The position numbers were made by a program, and so were the translations under genes. A stretch of 64,000 bases of DNA from positions 3,393,501-3,457,500 of the forward strand of contig NZ_CP108393.1 in the NCBI RefSeq assembly GCF_035961655.1. Direction: 5' to 3'. Within the stretch, counting starts at the first letter, position 1. Every line of letters begins with the position of its first letter. Origin of the DNA: Streptomyces sp. NBC_01317 (GTDB lineage: Bacteria; Actinomycetota; Actinomycetes; Streptomycetales; Streptomycetaceae). Positions 9,708 through 17,366 of this stretch are shown one piece after another. Under the pieces are notes generated by a model. The model did not search any database. It was given only the letters and a program-made list of their open reading frames with translations, and was not told where the DNA came from.

Positions 9708-9929
9708 CTAGCGCGCGGCGTACGCGAGGAAGTCCGCCCAGGCCCCGGGGGCGAGGCCGAGGCGGGGGCCGGCGGGGTCCTTGGAGTCGCGGACGAGGAC
9801 GGTGGCGGGGGTGGCGGCGACTTCAACGCAGTCGTTGTTGTCGCTGCCGCTGTAGCTGCTCTTGATCCAGGCGACTTCGACGCAGCTGGGCCCGTCGTTG
9901 GTGCTATAGCTGCTCTTGATCCAGTTCAT
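9708..9929 (-). CDS. DUF397 domain protein with duplicated motif
   Basis: 73-residue small acidic protein. The typical DUF397 signature W-x-KSSYS...CVEVA appears twice in a row: WIKSSYSTNDGPSCVEVA, then WIKSSYSGSDNNDCVEVA. The usual end follows (VLVRDSKDPAGPRL and a Trp/Phe near the C-terminus). DUF397 proteins almost always sit next to an XRE regulator in Streptomyces, and here the ATG overlaps the XRE stop (ATGA). Some pairs act in development or antibiotic control and have been proposed to work like toxin-antitoxin or sigma/anti-sigma partners; the role of this pair is unknown. Confidence 0.9.
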   Translation of the reverse strand: MNWIKSSYSTNDGPSCVEVAWIKSSYSGSDNNDCVEVAATPATVLVRDSKDPAGPRLGLAPGAWADFLAYAAR

Positions 9930-10801
9930 GTCTCTCCCAGCACCTTCTCGATGAAGCTCAGCGACCCCCGGGGGCTGAGAGCCTGGGATCGGATAATCCC
10001 ATACCGAAGCTCCAGTACGTGCACCTCTTTCGGGGCAACAACCACGCGGCTGGTGAGCTGCGCCTCGGAGTACCCCACCGCAGAACCGTCCCTCAGCTTG
10101 AGCAGCTGAAGCTGCCCGCCCATCCCGGCGTGGTCCTCACGGTCTGTTGGCATCACCTGAATCTCGACGTGCCGCAACCGGCCCATCTCCAGCAAGTGTT
10201 CAAGCTGCCGCCGCAAAACGGCCTTGCCCCCGATGGGCCGGAGCAGAGTCACTTCTTCCAGCACGAAGGTGAGCGTAACCAGCGGCGAGCGCGAGAAGAT
10301 CGACTGTCGCGCGAGCCGCGCGGACACATACCGGTCCAGGTCGTCCGGCGAAAGCGCAGGCCGTCGTACGTCGAACAGCGCACGCGCGTACTCCTCGGTC
10401 TGCAACAGTCCATGGATGTTGTGGTTGCCGTAGGCACCCAGCTCAACGGTCTCGTTCTCCAACCGCGCCAGATCCCGAACCTTCTTCGGATACCGGGCCT
10501 CCGCCACGTCCTCCTTCATCGCGGCGATTTTGCCCTCCGCGCGCAGGACATCGTCCGCCCGGTCCAGGAACTCCGGCTTGGGGATCCGCTGCCCGGACTC
10601 GACCTTGTAGACCTGCGCCTCGCCGTACCCGATCGCCGCCCCGAACTCCGCGCGGCTCATCCCCACGCCCGTACGCCACAGCTTGATCTGGCGGCCCACC
10701 GCCTCGATCACCGCGCTGGAGTCGTCCTCCAGGTCAGGCTCCCAGTCGGGCTCGTCCGTCCCGTCATTCGCGTACAAGGATCCGCACCTCCACCAGGTCA
10801 C
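9926..10801 (-). CDS. XRE-family transcriptional regulator (HTH_31 plus DUF5753)
   Basis: Up to 291 residues. The helix-turn-helix covers roughly residues 35-85 (MSRAEFGAAIGYGEAQVYKV ESGQRIP). The rest is a DUF5753-like sensor domain (HGLLQTEEYARALFDV, then PRGSLSFIEKVL at the end). A GTG at 10801 gives the longest frame but lacks a ribosome-binding site. A TTG at 10777 is preceded by GGAGG at suitable distance and is the better start (283 residues). It overlaps the DUF397 gene by four bases. A 17-bp palindrome at 10834-10850 in the divergent promoter region is a candidate operator for it. Confidence 0.9.
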   Translation of the reverse strand: MTWWRCGSLYANDGTDEPDWEPDLEDDSSAVIEAVGRQIKLWRTGVGMSRAEFGAAIGYGEAQVYKVESGQRIPKPEFLDRADDVLRAEGKIAAMKEDVAEARYPKKVRDLARLENETVELGAYGNHNIHGLLQTEEYARALFDVRRPALSPDDLDRYVSARLARQSIFSRSPLVTLTFVLEEVTLLRPIGGKAVLRRQLEHLLEMGRLRHVEIQVMPTDREDHAGMGGQLQLLKLRDGSAVGYSEAQLTSRVVVAPKEVHVLELRYGIIRSQALSPRGSLSFIEKVLGET

Positions 10802-10833
10802 GTAGGACGACGAGGACAGATCCGTACACCCAC

Positions 10834-10850
10834 CGGACAGTCACTGTCCG
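10834..10850. promoter_or_regulatory. Palindrome between divergent XRE and ATPase genes
   Basis: Perfect inverted repeat CGGACAG-TCA-CTGTCCG in the 100-bp divergent region. Arm length and spacing suit a dimeric HTH regulator, and the XRE gene next to it is the obvious candidate. No footprint evidence exists here; assignment is by position. Confidence 0.5.
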
Positions 10851-10901
10851 TACGCCCGCCCTCACTATTCAGGCTACGCACACCCGACCACGCTGTGTGA
10901 C

Positions 10902-11378
10902 GTGAACCTCAAAAACAGCAACCTGACCCATCAGTTCAGCGTCCAGCTCTCCTCCACCCGCAGGGGCGCCCGGCTGGCACGCCTGCTGGCCACAGAGCAG
11001 ATCCGTTCCTGGGGCCTCCCCCACGAAACGGCCGCCCAGGTCATCGCGGAACTGACGTCGAACGCCGCGACGCACGGCCGCGCGCCGGGCCGGGACTTCC
11101 GTATCGCCCTGACGGTCCCGACGCCGGGCACGCTCCGTATCGAGGTGACGGACACCAGGCCGGAACGCCTCCCCGCCATCCCCCGCAACGCGGCCCTGGA
11201 CGAGGAATGGGGCAGGGGCCTGCTCCTGGTGAACGCCCTGTCCACCCGCTGGGGAGCGATCACAGGCCCCCCGCCCTGCAAAACGGTCTGGGCGGAACTG
11301 GACCTCACGCCGCGCCTCTCCCACCTGGAGAATGCGAGGCACTGGGACGAGGAGTCCTTCGCCCGACGCCACGCGTGA
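10902..11378 (+). CDS. RsbW-type ATP-binding protein (HATPase_c_2)
   Basis: 158 residues, one GHKL ATPase domain. The N box is in VIAELTSNAATHG and the G box in EEWGRGLLLVNALSTRWG; it lacks a histidine-kinase phosphoacceptor domain. Such stand-alone ATPases are the anti-sigma/serine-kinase type abundant in Streptomyces, often beside XRE/DUF397 genes as here. The start is GTG at 10902 without a clear Shine-Dalgarno site, so it may be leaderless. Its partner is not identifiable from this window. Confidence 0.88.
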   Translation: MNLKNSNLTHQFSVQLSSTRRGARLARLLATEQIRSWGLPHETAAQVIAELTSNAATHGRAPGRDFRIALTVPTPGTLRIEVTDTRPERLPAIPRNAALDEEWGRGLLLVNALSTRWGAITGPPPCKTVWAELDLTPRLSHLENARHWDEESFARRHA

Positions 11379-11401
11379 GAGAAGGGCATGGAGGACAAGC
11401 T

Positions 11402-12001
11402 TTGAACGGGCAAAGACGCGAAGGGAGAGAGTCCGCACGGCACGACGCTCTGCGGTACCGGGCGATGCGCGACATCGTCGAACGCACGCGAGAGAGCGTC
11501 CCGGGCAAGCTGGAGATCACGCACGAGGGGATCGTTCACGACATGATGCGGCCCGGAGGGCCGCACGAACTCACGGCCGCCCGTGTCAGCCGCAGGCTGG
11601 AGAGGGTCATGCCCGACGGTCTGCTGGCCCATACCGGCACTCCTGATGTCGAGGACGTCACCGAAGGCGTGATGCGCCACCCGGACGTGATGGTGATCGC
11701 CGAGGCGGACATGGAGGTCGAGGGATCGTTCGACCCCCGGAGCCTCCTCGCCGCAATGGAGATCGTCTCCCGCTCCAACCCGGACAACGACTGGGTCGGC
11801 AAGGTGCGGGACTACCCGCTGCTGGGAATCCCCATGTACGTGATCTTCGACCCGCGCACGGGCACCGGCGCGGTGCTGTCCGACATCCACTCGACCCCGG
11901 ACGGCCCTCGCTACGCCACCCGCAAGGACTTCGTGTACGGCGAGGAAATCATGGTGGGTGAGTGGCTGATCTCGACGGACCGACTCCCGCGCTACGCGTG
12001 A
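11402..12001 (+). CDS. Uma2 family (DUF820) putative endonuclease-fold protein
   Basis: 199 residues from a TTG at 11402, which is preceded by a strong GGAGGA site; no ATG or GTG fits as well. The restriction-endonuclease-like core is visible: HPDVMVIAEAD, then AMEIVSRSNPDNDWVGKVRD Y with the Asp, Glu and Lys typical of the family, then IPMYVIFDPRTG. Uma2 proteins are very common in actinobacteria and cyanobacteria, yet their biological role is not established. It follows the ATPase gene by 23 bp on the same strand, so the two are probably one transcript. Confidence 0.88.
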   Translation: MNGQRREGRESARHDALRYRAMRDIVERTRESVPGKLEITHEGIVHDMMRPGGPHELTAARVSRRLERVMPDGLLAHTGTPDVEDVTEGVMRHPDVMVIAEADMEVEGSFDPRSLLAAMEIVSRSNPDNDWVGKVRDYPLLGIPMYVIFDPRTGTGAVLSDIHSTPDGPRYATRKDFVYGEEIMVGEWLISTDRLPRYA

Positions 12002-12083
12002 CCCGGGGGACGCGAGTGCGGCCGCGCGCCAACAGGGCAGCAGAAGCAGGTCGTTGACGTCTTCCGGGAGCACCACCGGCGCG

Positions 12084-13427
12084 CTACTGGAGGAACCCTC
12101 CGCGCACCGAGCCCGTGACCCCCGTCGTCGTGATGCCGGTCGCCGTGCCCTTGAAGCGGAGGTAGTCCGCGAACAGGTCCGCGTAGCCGTCGCGGTTCGC
12201 GTCGCGCAGGCGCAGGTCCGCGCCGAAGGACGCGTCCGTCTCCGGGTCGCCCGGGACGCCCGGGGTCGTGCGGTCGATCCACTGGGACTTCGTGCCGGTC
12301 AGGCCGGACGCGCCGCCGCGGAGGATCTGGATCGCGCCCGCGCCCGGGTGCGTACCGACCTTCTCGCCCCACGTGGACACCGCGAGGTCCGGGTAGCCGT
12401 CGTGGTTCACGTCGGCGGCCGACACGGCCCCGCCGAACCAGTCGCGCACCTGCGGGGTGCCGGCGACCCCGGCCGTGTTCTGGTTGAGCTTGGTGGACGC
12501 GCCGGGACCGGAGGCGCCGCCGCGCCAGACGTAGACCGCGCCCTTCTCGCCGTCGGCGTGCGGGTGGCCCAGGGCGATGTCGCCGTAGCCGTCCTTGTCG
12601 AAGTCCGCGACCACACCCACCGCCGCGAACGAGGCGTCCTCGCCCGTGCCGAGTTTCAGCGTGGCGCCCCCCTTGAGGGTGGCGCCGCCCCGGACGAACC
12701 AGGCGCCGGTGAGCGTGTGCGCGGGGCCGTCGACCCCGCCGAGGACCACCAGGTCCGTGGCGGCGTCCTTGGTGACCCTGCCCGCCACGAGGTGCTCGGC
12801 GAAGAGGCTGTCCCGGGTGAGCTTCGTGACCGTACCGCTGACGGCGGACTTGGCGAAGGCGCCCCGGTAGACGTACGCGGTGTGGTTGTTGATCACCGCG
12901 AGGTCGGGCCGGCCGTCACCGTTGAAGTCCCCCGCCGCCAGGTCCTGGCCGAACGCGCCCCACTTCGCCGCGCCCTTGTTGGGCACGGTCGTGCCGCCCG
13001 ACAGGCCGGACTTGGAACCCCACAGGACCGTGACGGCGCCCTGGCTCTTGGTGCTGCCGACCGCCTCGCCCGGGACGCCGACGGCGAGGTCGGCGTAACC
13101 GTCCCGGTTGAAGTCCGCCCCGGCCAGGGTCCGGCCGAAACCGTCGTCCCACTCGTTCGTGCCGGGGACGCCCGCGCTGTTCTGCGTGATGTTCTGCTTG
13201 CGGCCGGTGGGGCCGCTCGCCGTCCCGTAGACGATCCCGACCGTGCCCGACCCGTCGGAACCCGCGTCGGTCACGCCGACGCCGTAGGCGTAGTCGCGGT
13301 ATCCGTCGCCGTTGAAGTCGTCGGCGTACTTGGCGGTCGCCGCCCCGGCCGGCGCGGCCTGGAGGGCGAGCGGGGTGACGGTCGAGGCCAGGACGGTCGC
13401 GGCCAGCAGGGCACTTCGTCTGCGCAT
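12084..13427 (-). CDS. Secreted FG-GAP repeat (beta-propeller) protein 1
   Basis: 447 residues. The ATG at 13427 follows an AAGGAG site and gives a signal peptide (basic MRRRSALLAAT, hydrophobic core, APAGAA cleavage region). The mature part consists of about seven FG-GAP/VCBS repeats, each with a calcium-loop-like D-F-N-x-DG-Y-x-D motif (ADDFNGDGYRDYAYG, AGADFNRDGYADLAVGVP, AADVNHDGYPDLAV). The predicted fold is an integrin-alpha-like propeller outside the cell. No catalytic domain is attached. It lies 46 bp downstream of a close paralogue; ligand and role are unknown. Confidence 0.9.
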   Translation of the reverse strand: MRRRSALLAATVLASTVTPLALQAAPAGAATAKYADDFNGDGYRDYAYGVGVTDAGSDGSGTVGIVYGTASGPTGRKQNITQNSAGVPGTNEWDDGFGRTLAGADFNRDGYADLAVGVPGEAVGSTKSQGAVTVLWGSKSGLSGGTTVPNKGAAKWGAFGQDLAAGDFNGDGRPDLAVINNHTAYVYRGAFAKSAVSGTVTKLTRDSLFAEHLVAGRVTKDAATDLVVLGGVDGPAHTLTGAWFVRGGATLKGGATLKLGTGEDASFAAVGVVADFDKDGYGDIALGHPHADGEKGAVYVWRGGASGPGASTKLNQNTAGVAGTPQVRDWFGGAVSAADVNHDGYPDLAVSTWGEKVGTHPGAGAIQILRGGASGLTGTKSQWIDRTTPGVPGDPETDASFGADLRLRDANRDGYADLFADYLRFKGTATGITTTGVTGSVRGGFLQ

Positions 13428-13473
13428 CGGTTCGGCTCCTTGGCTGGGGAGGTACGAGGGGTACGGCGAGGGC

Positions 13474-14931
13474 TCAGCCCGCGAGCGGATCGCCAAAGGC
13501 GCTGTACGCGGCCGGCAGGCCGAGGCCGCGGGGCCCGAAGCCGACCGATCCGGCGGCCGGGAAGCCGGTACCGGCGGCACCGCGCAGGAAGGTCAGGCCG
13601 CCGGCGTCGCCGTCCTCCGCCTCGGCGGTGACGGAGAGGTCCGCGTAACCGTCGCGGTTCACGTCGGACGCGAACAGGCGCTCGCCGAAGCTGTCCCCGT
13701 CCTCCGACGCGCCGGGGACCCCGGCGGTGTCCTGGGAAAGGCTGCGGGCCCCTGTGGTGGTGACCCCCTTCGCCGAGCCGCGCAGAACAACCACCGCTCC
13801 GGCGGACCAGGTCGCCTCCGGGTCGACACCGAAGGTCTTGCCGGGGACGCCTGCGGCGAGGTCGCCGTACCCGTCCTTGTCGAAGTCGCCGACCGCCACC
13901 GAGGCGCCGAAGCTGTCGCCGTACACACTCGTACCGGGCACCCCCGCGCTGTTCTGCGTGAGGGTGGTACGGCGACTGGCGCTGGGCCCCGCGGCGGCGC
14001 CGTACACGATGCCGACCTCGCCCCCCTTGGAGCCGCTGGGCTCCCGGTCGGGGTCGTCCGGGTTGCCGATGACGATGTCGCCGTAGCCGTCCTTGTCCAG
14101 GTCGCCGATGGCGGCGTTCGTACCGGCAGGCAGGGTGCTCCCCTTCACCAGCCCACCGCTCCCGCCCTTGTAGAGGACAGACGGACCGAGCGGATCCTTG
14201 TTGATCTTCTGCCCCTGAACAACCAGATCGACGGCGGCGTCCTTGGTGACCTTGCCGGCGGTGAGATTCGGCCGGTCGAGGGGGGACTTGTAGCTCGTGG
14301 CCTTCCCGTGGCTGCCGGACTTGGCGAACGGTCCCCGTACGAGCCTGATCTCCCAGGCGGGAACGCCGTGCCCCTGATTGACGATCGCGAGGTCCGGCTT
14401 GCCGTCCCCGGTGAAGTCGCCGGCGGCGAGGCTCTGTCCGAAGTACGTGCCGTACTGGACCGGGTCCGGGTTGGGGACGGTCGTACCGCCGCTGAGCCCC
14501 TTGGCCCCGCCCCAGACGATGACAACGGTCCCGGACTCGTTCATCTTGCCGTTGTCCTCGTCCGGCGCGGAGACGACCAGATCGCTGTAGCCGTCCCGGT
14601 TGAGGTCGGCCACGGCGAGCGAACGGCCGAAGTCGTCGTACGCCTCGGCGGCGCCGGGAATCCCGGCGCTGTCCTGGCTGATCACCGTACGGTGCGCGGG
14701 GTCGAGCCCCTTCACGGTCCCGTACACGACGGCGACGCGCCCGGCGGACGCCTTGGTCCCGACCTTCGCCATGAAGGCGCCGATCGCGAGGTCGCGGTAT
14801 CCGTCGCCGTTGAAGTCCCCGGCGAGCCCGGAGGGCGCGGCGGCGGCGCCACCCGTGGCGGCGGTCAGCAGCCCGCCGGCGAGGGCGGTCGCGGCAGCGA
14901 GGGAGAGGGTGGTGCGGAGGGTGCTGTGCAT
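13474..14931 (-). CDS. Secreted FG-GAP repeat (beta-propeller) protein 2
   Basis: 485 residues from the ATG at 14931. The signal peptide MHSTLRTTLSLAAATALAGG is followed by an Ala/Gly-rich cleavage region. About seven FG-GAP repeats follow, with metal-loop motifs such as AGDFNGDGYRDLAIGAF, AVADLNRDGYSDLVVSAP and VGDFDKDGYGDLAAGVPG. Domain order is the same as in the downstream neighbour, so the pair is a tandem duplication. The same frame is open for 87 more codons upstream, but that part is repetitive non-coding DNA. The ribosome-binding site is weak. Confidence 0.9.
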   Translation of the reverse strand: MHSTLRTTLSLAAATALAGGLLTAATGGAAAAPSGLAGDFNGDGYRDLAIGAFMAKVGTKASAGRVAVVYGTVKGLDPAHRTVISQDSAGIPGAAEAYDDFGRSLAVADLNRDGYSDLVVSAPDEDNGKMNESGTVVIVWGGAKGLSGGTTVPNPDPVQYGTYFGQSLAAGDFTGDGKPDLAIVNQGHGVPAWEIRLVRGPFAKSGSHGKATSYKSPLDRPNLTAGKVTKDAAVDLVVQGQKINKDPLGPSVLYKGGSGGLVKGSTLPAGTNAAIGDLDKDGYGDIVIGNPDDPDREPSGSKGGEVGIVYGAAAGPSASRRTTLTQNSAGVPGTSVYGDSFGASVAVGDFDKDGYGDLAAGVPGKTFGVDPEATWSAGAVVVLRGSAKGVTTTGARSLSQDTAGVPGASEDGDSFGERLFASDVNRDGYADLSVTAEAEDGDAGGLTFLRGAAGTGFPAAGSVGFGPRGLGLPAAYSAFGDPLAG

Positions 14932-15090
14932 GGGGCTTTTACGTCTCCGGTGCGTGAGGAGTCCGGTGCGGGGAGGGAATCCAGTGCGGGGGGGGGAGGG
15001 AATCCGCAGAAATCCGAATGCAGTGGAGACCTGTGGGAGGACGCAATGGTTGTGCGGCGGGCAAGGGGGTGGTTGGGGTGGGGTGGTTGG

Positions 15091-15442
15091 GTGCGGGTTC
15101 AGACCGAGGGGTAGTCGGGGGCACCCGGGTTGTGTGGTTCGGGTGGGGCCGCCCCTTGCTGTTGAGTGTCGCGGGTCCGGCCCGGGCGTCAAGGGCGCTC
15201 CTGCGTCGCGTCGGCTGCGCCGATTGCGCTGCGCTTAACCCTTGACCCCCGGCCCGGACCCGCAAGTGCAGAGTGGGGGGGGCGGCCGGGGGGAGGGGTC
15301 CCCGGGGGCCAGTCTGTGCTTGGGGTTTCGTCGCGGGCTGCGGCTTTCGGCGGGGGTTTGCGCACCACTTGAATGGGGCGGTGGCGACTCGGCTCGGCGG
15401 CTGCCACGCCGTCTGTTGGTGGGTGTGCAAGCACCGTGTCTG
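15091..15442 (+). repeat. Left arm of large inverted repeat
   Basis: 352 bp that align in reverse orientation with 15829-16181. The outer ends match closely (GTGCGGGTTC at 15091-15100 against 16172-16181). So do several internal blocks, for example the stretch around GGGTTGTGTGGTTCGGGTGG and the block GCACCACTTGAATGGGGCGG. The arms are diverged, not freshly copied. Confidence 0.75.
15171..15263 (+). other. 93-nt structured stem-loop, copy 1
   Basis: A 25-nt stem (15171-15195 with 15239-15263, 23 of 25 paired) encloses a 43-nt loop that itself contains a small CGGC-TGC-GCCG hairpin. The inner stem ends read GTCAAGGG and CCCTTGAC. It is the counterpart of 16009-16101 in opposite orientation. 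Three stem positions differ between the copies, with both partners changed so that pairing is kept. Confidence 0.7.
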
Positions 15443-15494
15443 AGATCCGTGGTCAGCTGCGGGGTCGGGCAGGGCCCCGGCCCGTCCTGGTGGC

Positions 15495-15609
15495 AAATAT
15501 GCCCCATTTGCCCAGGCTTTGAGGTCCCCTGGGGGCCTCTTTCGCCTGGTCTTGTGTCCTCTGTTTCATTAAGGGGCTCCGACGGCAAACAACCCACCGA
15601 AACGGGCCG
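15495..15609 (+). repeat. Central direct repeat, unit A
   Basis: About 115 bp resembling 15668-15780. Shared blocks are CCCCATTTG, CTTTGAGG, GGGCCTCT, GGTCTTGTGTCCT and CAAACAACCCACCGAAAC. The two units lie 173 bp apart between the inverted arms. Confidence 0.7.
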
Positions 15610-15667
15610 GGTGGCCGCCCCGCCCGCCACATCCGCCTCCACTACCCACCACCACATCCCGGCAGGC

Positions 15668-15780
15668 CATATACCCCATTTGTTCTAGCTTTGAGGGCTC
15701 CTGAGGGCCTCTCCCACCCGGTCTTGTGTCCTGTGTTGCGTTAAAGGGCTCTCACAGCAAACAACCCACCGAAACAGGCC
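15668..15780 (+). repeat. Central direct repeat, unit B
   Basis: Second copy of the central unit (see 15495-15609), diverged at scattered positions and followed by a CCACC-rich stretch up to the right arm. Confidence 0.7.
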
Positions 15781-15828
15781 AGACCAGCCGCCTGTCCCCA
15801 CCACCTCCGCCCCACCACCCACCCACCA

Positions 15829-16181
15829 CAGACACGGTGCTTGTGCGCCCGCCAACGGACGATCGTCAGCCGCCGAGACGAGTGGCCACCGCCCCATTCA
15901 AGTGGTGCGCAACACCCCGCCGAAAGGCGCGGACCGCGACGAAACACCAGGGACAAACAAGCCCCCCGGGGACCCCTCCCCCCGGGCCGCCCCCCTCCGC
16001 CTTCCCCAGCGGGGCCGGGGTGGGGGTCAAGGGTGGAACGAAGTGGAATCGGCGAAGCCGACGCTCCGCAGGAGCGCCCTTGACGCCCACCCCGGCCCCG
16101 CGACAATCAACAACAAGGGGCGGCCCCACCCGAACCACACAACCCGACCACCCCCGACTACCCCTCGGCCCGAACCCGCAC
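15829..16181 (-). repeat. Right arm of large inverted repeat
   Basis: 353 bp, the reverse-oriented partner of 15091-15442, nearly equal in length. It contains the second 93-nt stem-loop (16009-16101). Confidence 0.75.
16009..16101 (-). other. 93-nt structured stem-loop, copy 2
   Basis: Stem 16009-16033 with 16077-16101 pairs at 24 of 25 positions. The 43-nt loop contains two further hairpins: CGGC-GAA-GCCG, then CGCTCC-GCA-GGAGCG. It has the same size and layout as copy 1 at 15171-15263. Confidence 0.75.
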
Positions 16182-16237
16182 TGCATATCCCACTCCAGCC
16201 CTCTCCCCCCCCAGAAACCCCCTCCCCCAAAACCCCC

Positions 16238-16999
16238 TCACCCAAGAGCCTCAACCGCCGCACCCAAATCCCGCGCGAACGCCCGCCCGTACCGCTGCGC
16301 GGCCGGTACCCGGTAGTAGGGGCCGCCGTTGTACCGTGCGGCAAGTTCCTGGAGCTGGTCCGGGGTCAACCGCTCAGCCGGTACGGCGGCGAAGTCGCAC
16401 TCCGTCCTGAGCTGAGCCAGGTAGGCAGCCGCGATGAAGACGTTCTGCCGCGGCTCCCTGACCGCCCGCACAACCACACGCCGCTGTCGGCCGCCAAGTG
16501 CGCCCGGGTCGTACCCCAGCACCTCGGCAGCCCGGCGGACCTGGACGGCGAGCGGCCCCATCGAGGTCTTGTCGGCATCGCGGACACGCCGTGCGAGGGG
16601 GCCGGGCGCGAGGGCCCGGATGACGCGCCGGACACCGTATGCAATGTCGTCCACGGCGCGGGGCAAGCCCTCGACCTCCCGCCAGGCGATCCCCGCCAGC
16701 ATCTCGGGCGGCAGCCCGGCGTGCTCGGCGGCGGCGCGGAGGAGCGTGGAGTTGGCGGAGATGTAGGCGCGGCGATGGCGGTCGGCACGGGTGGGCAGCC
16801 AGTAGTTGTTCCCACGTCCCTCGGGCAGCGCGCCGAGCCGCCGCCGGATGAGGTGAAGCGCCTCGGAGACCGGGTGGTCACCCGCCCCTTCCACCCCCGT
16901 ACCACCTGCACCGTCCCGGCCCTCCGCCCCCGTACCCACGGCCGAACGCCCCTCGCCAGTCGACACCGCCGCCGCCCCTTCCCCACCGGAACCACCCAC
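16238..16999 (-). CDS. Putative lysozyme/transglycosylase-fold protein
   Basis: Up to 253 residues; I do not recognise a named family with certainty. After a Gly/Glu-rich N-terminus (to about residue 42) the sequence resembles the helical lysozyme/SLT fold. ANSTLLRAAAEHAGLPPEML AGIAWREVEG contains a possible catalytic Glu, TSMGPLAVQVRRAAEVLGYD resembles the second active-site segment, and FIAAAYLAQLR with LAARYNGGPYY resembles the late helices. No signal peptide or membrane helix is visible, odd for a cell-wall enzyme. The GTG at 16999 is the longest start; a start closer to the domain is possible. Its end abuts the repeat region. Confidence 0.55.
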   Translation of the reverse strand: MGGSGGEGAAAVSTGEGRSAVGTGAEGRDGAGGTGVEGAGDHPVSEALHLIRRRLGALPEGRGNNYWLPTRADRHRRAYISANSTLLRAAAEHAGLPPEMLAGIAWREVEGLPRAVDDIAYGVRRVIRALAPGPLARRVRDADKTSMGPLAVQVRRAAEVLGYDPGALGGRQRRVVVRAVREPRQNVFIAAAYLAQLRTECDFAAVPAERLTPDQLQELAARYNGGPYYRVPAAQRYGRAFARDLGAAVEALG

Positions 17000-17104
17000 G
17001 GCCCCACGCCCTCGTCCGTCCGTCCGTCCGCGCCCACCCTCCCATGATCACGACGGCTTCGGCGGTTCGTCGTCGTGCCAGAACAGTGACCCGTTCGCGG
17101 CCCT

Positions 17105-17284
17105 TCAGCCGATACAGAACTCGTTGCCCTCGATGTCCAGCATCGGAATGCGCGAATCGTTGCCGTCATACAGCGTTCGCACGGGTGCCGCGCCGAGCGG
17201 GACCCGTCGTGCGCACTCGGACTCCAGTGCGACGAGATCCCGGGGTTCACCGCCGTGCGAGTCGAGATTTCGTACGACCACTCC
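17105..17284 (-). pseudogene. Remnant of a VOC/glyoxalase-like protein
   Basis: About 58 codons encode a C-terminal end resembling glyoxalase/VOC proteins: RNLDSHGGEPRDLVALESE, then SRIPMLDIEGNEFCIG, the typical D-x-EGNEFC ending. The N-terminal half of the domain is absent. Upstream on this strand comes only the tuf terminator hairpin, so no intact gene can exist. It is best read as a decayed gene left in the spacer downstream of tuf. Confidence 0.6.
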
Positions 17285-17327
17285 TCCTGGCCGGCCGCGT
17301 CCGCCGCACCGTACCCCGGGCACAGCA

Positions 17328-17366
17328 CAGGGGCCCCGCACCGATTGATTCGGTGCGGGGCCCCTG
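17328..17366 (-). terminator. tuf / str operon terminator
   Basis: Perfect 17-bp stem (CAGGGGCCCCGCACCGA at 17328-17344, complement at 17350-17366) with a 5-nt loop, 60 nt after the tuf stop. It lacks a T-run, as is common for Streptomyces terminators, and is symmetric. Confidence 0.85.

Larger units (their letters stand above)
14932..16237. repeat. Gene-poor repeat region (inverted plus direct repeats)
   Basis: 1.3 kb between FG-GAP gene 2 and the lysozyme-like gene without a credible protein. It is a composite: left inverted arm 15091-15442, two direct repeats in the centre (15495-15609 and 15668-15780), right inverted arm 15829-16181. Each arm contains a 93-nt stem-loop. Several reading frames are open across it only because it is very GC-rich; they are Pro/Arg-rich and differ between the arms. 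Confidence 0.75.

Noticed and set aside
12054-15114. Plus-strand frames of 525 and 600 codons opposite the FG-GAP genes
   Set aside because: Periodic Gly/Val/Arg repeats are the reverse reading of the FG-GAP repeats.
15091-16181. Possible CRISPR array
   Set aside because: Only two direct repeats of over 100 bp with a 58-bp separation, no short regular repeats and no cas genes.
14939-16316. Several Pro/Arg-rich frames of 100-200 codons in the repeat region
   Set aside because: They occur on both strands and in several frames, change frame between the repeat copies and have no ribosome-binding sites. The conserved feature is the nucleic-acid fold, not a protein.
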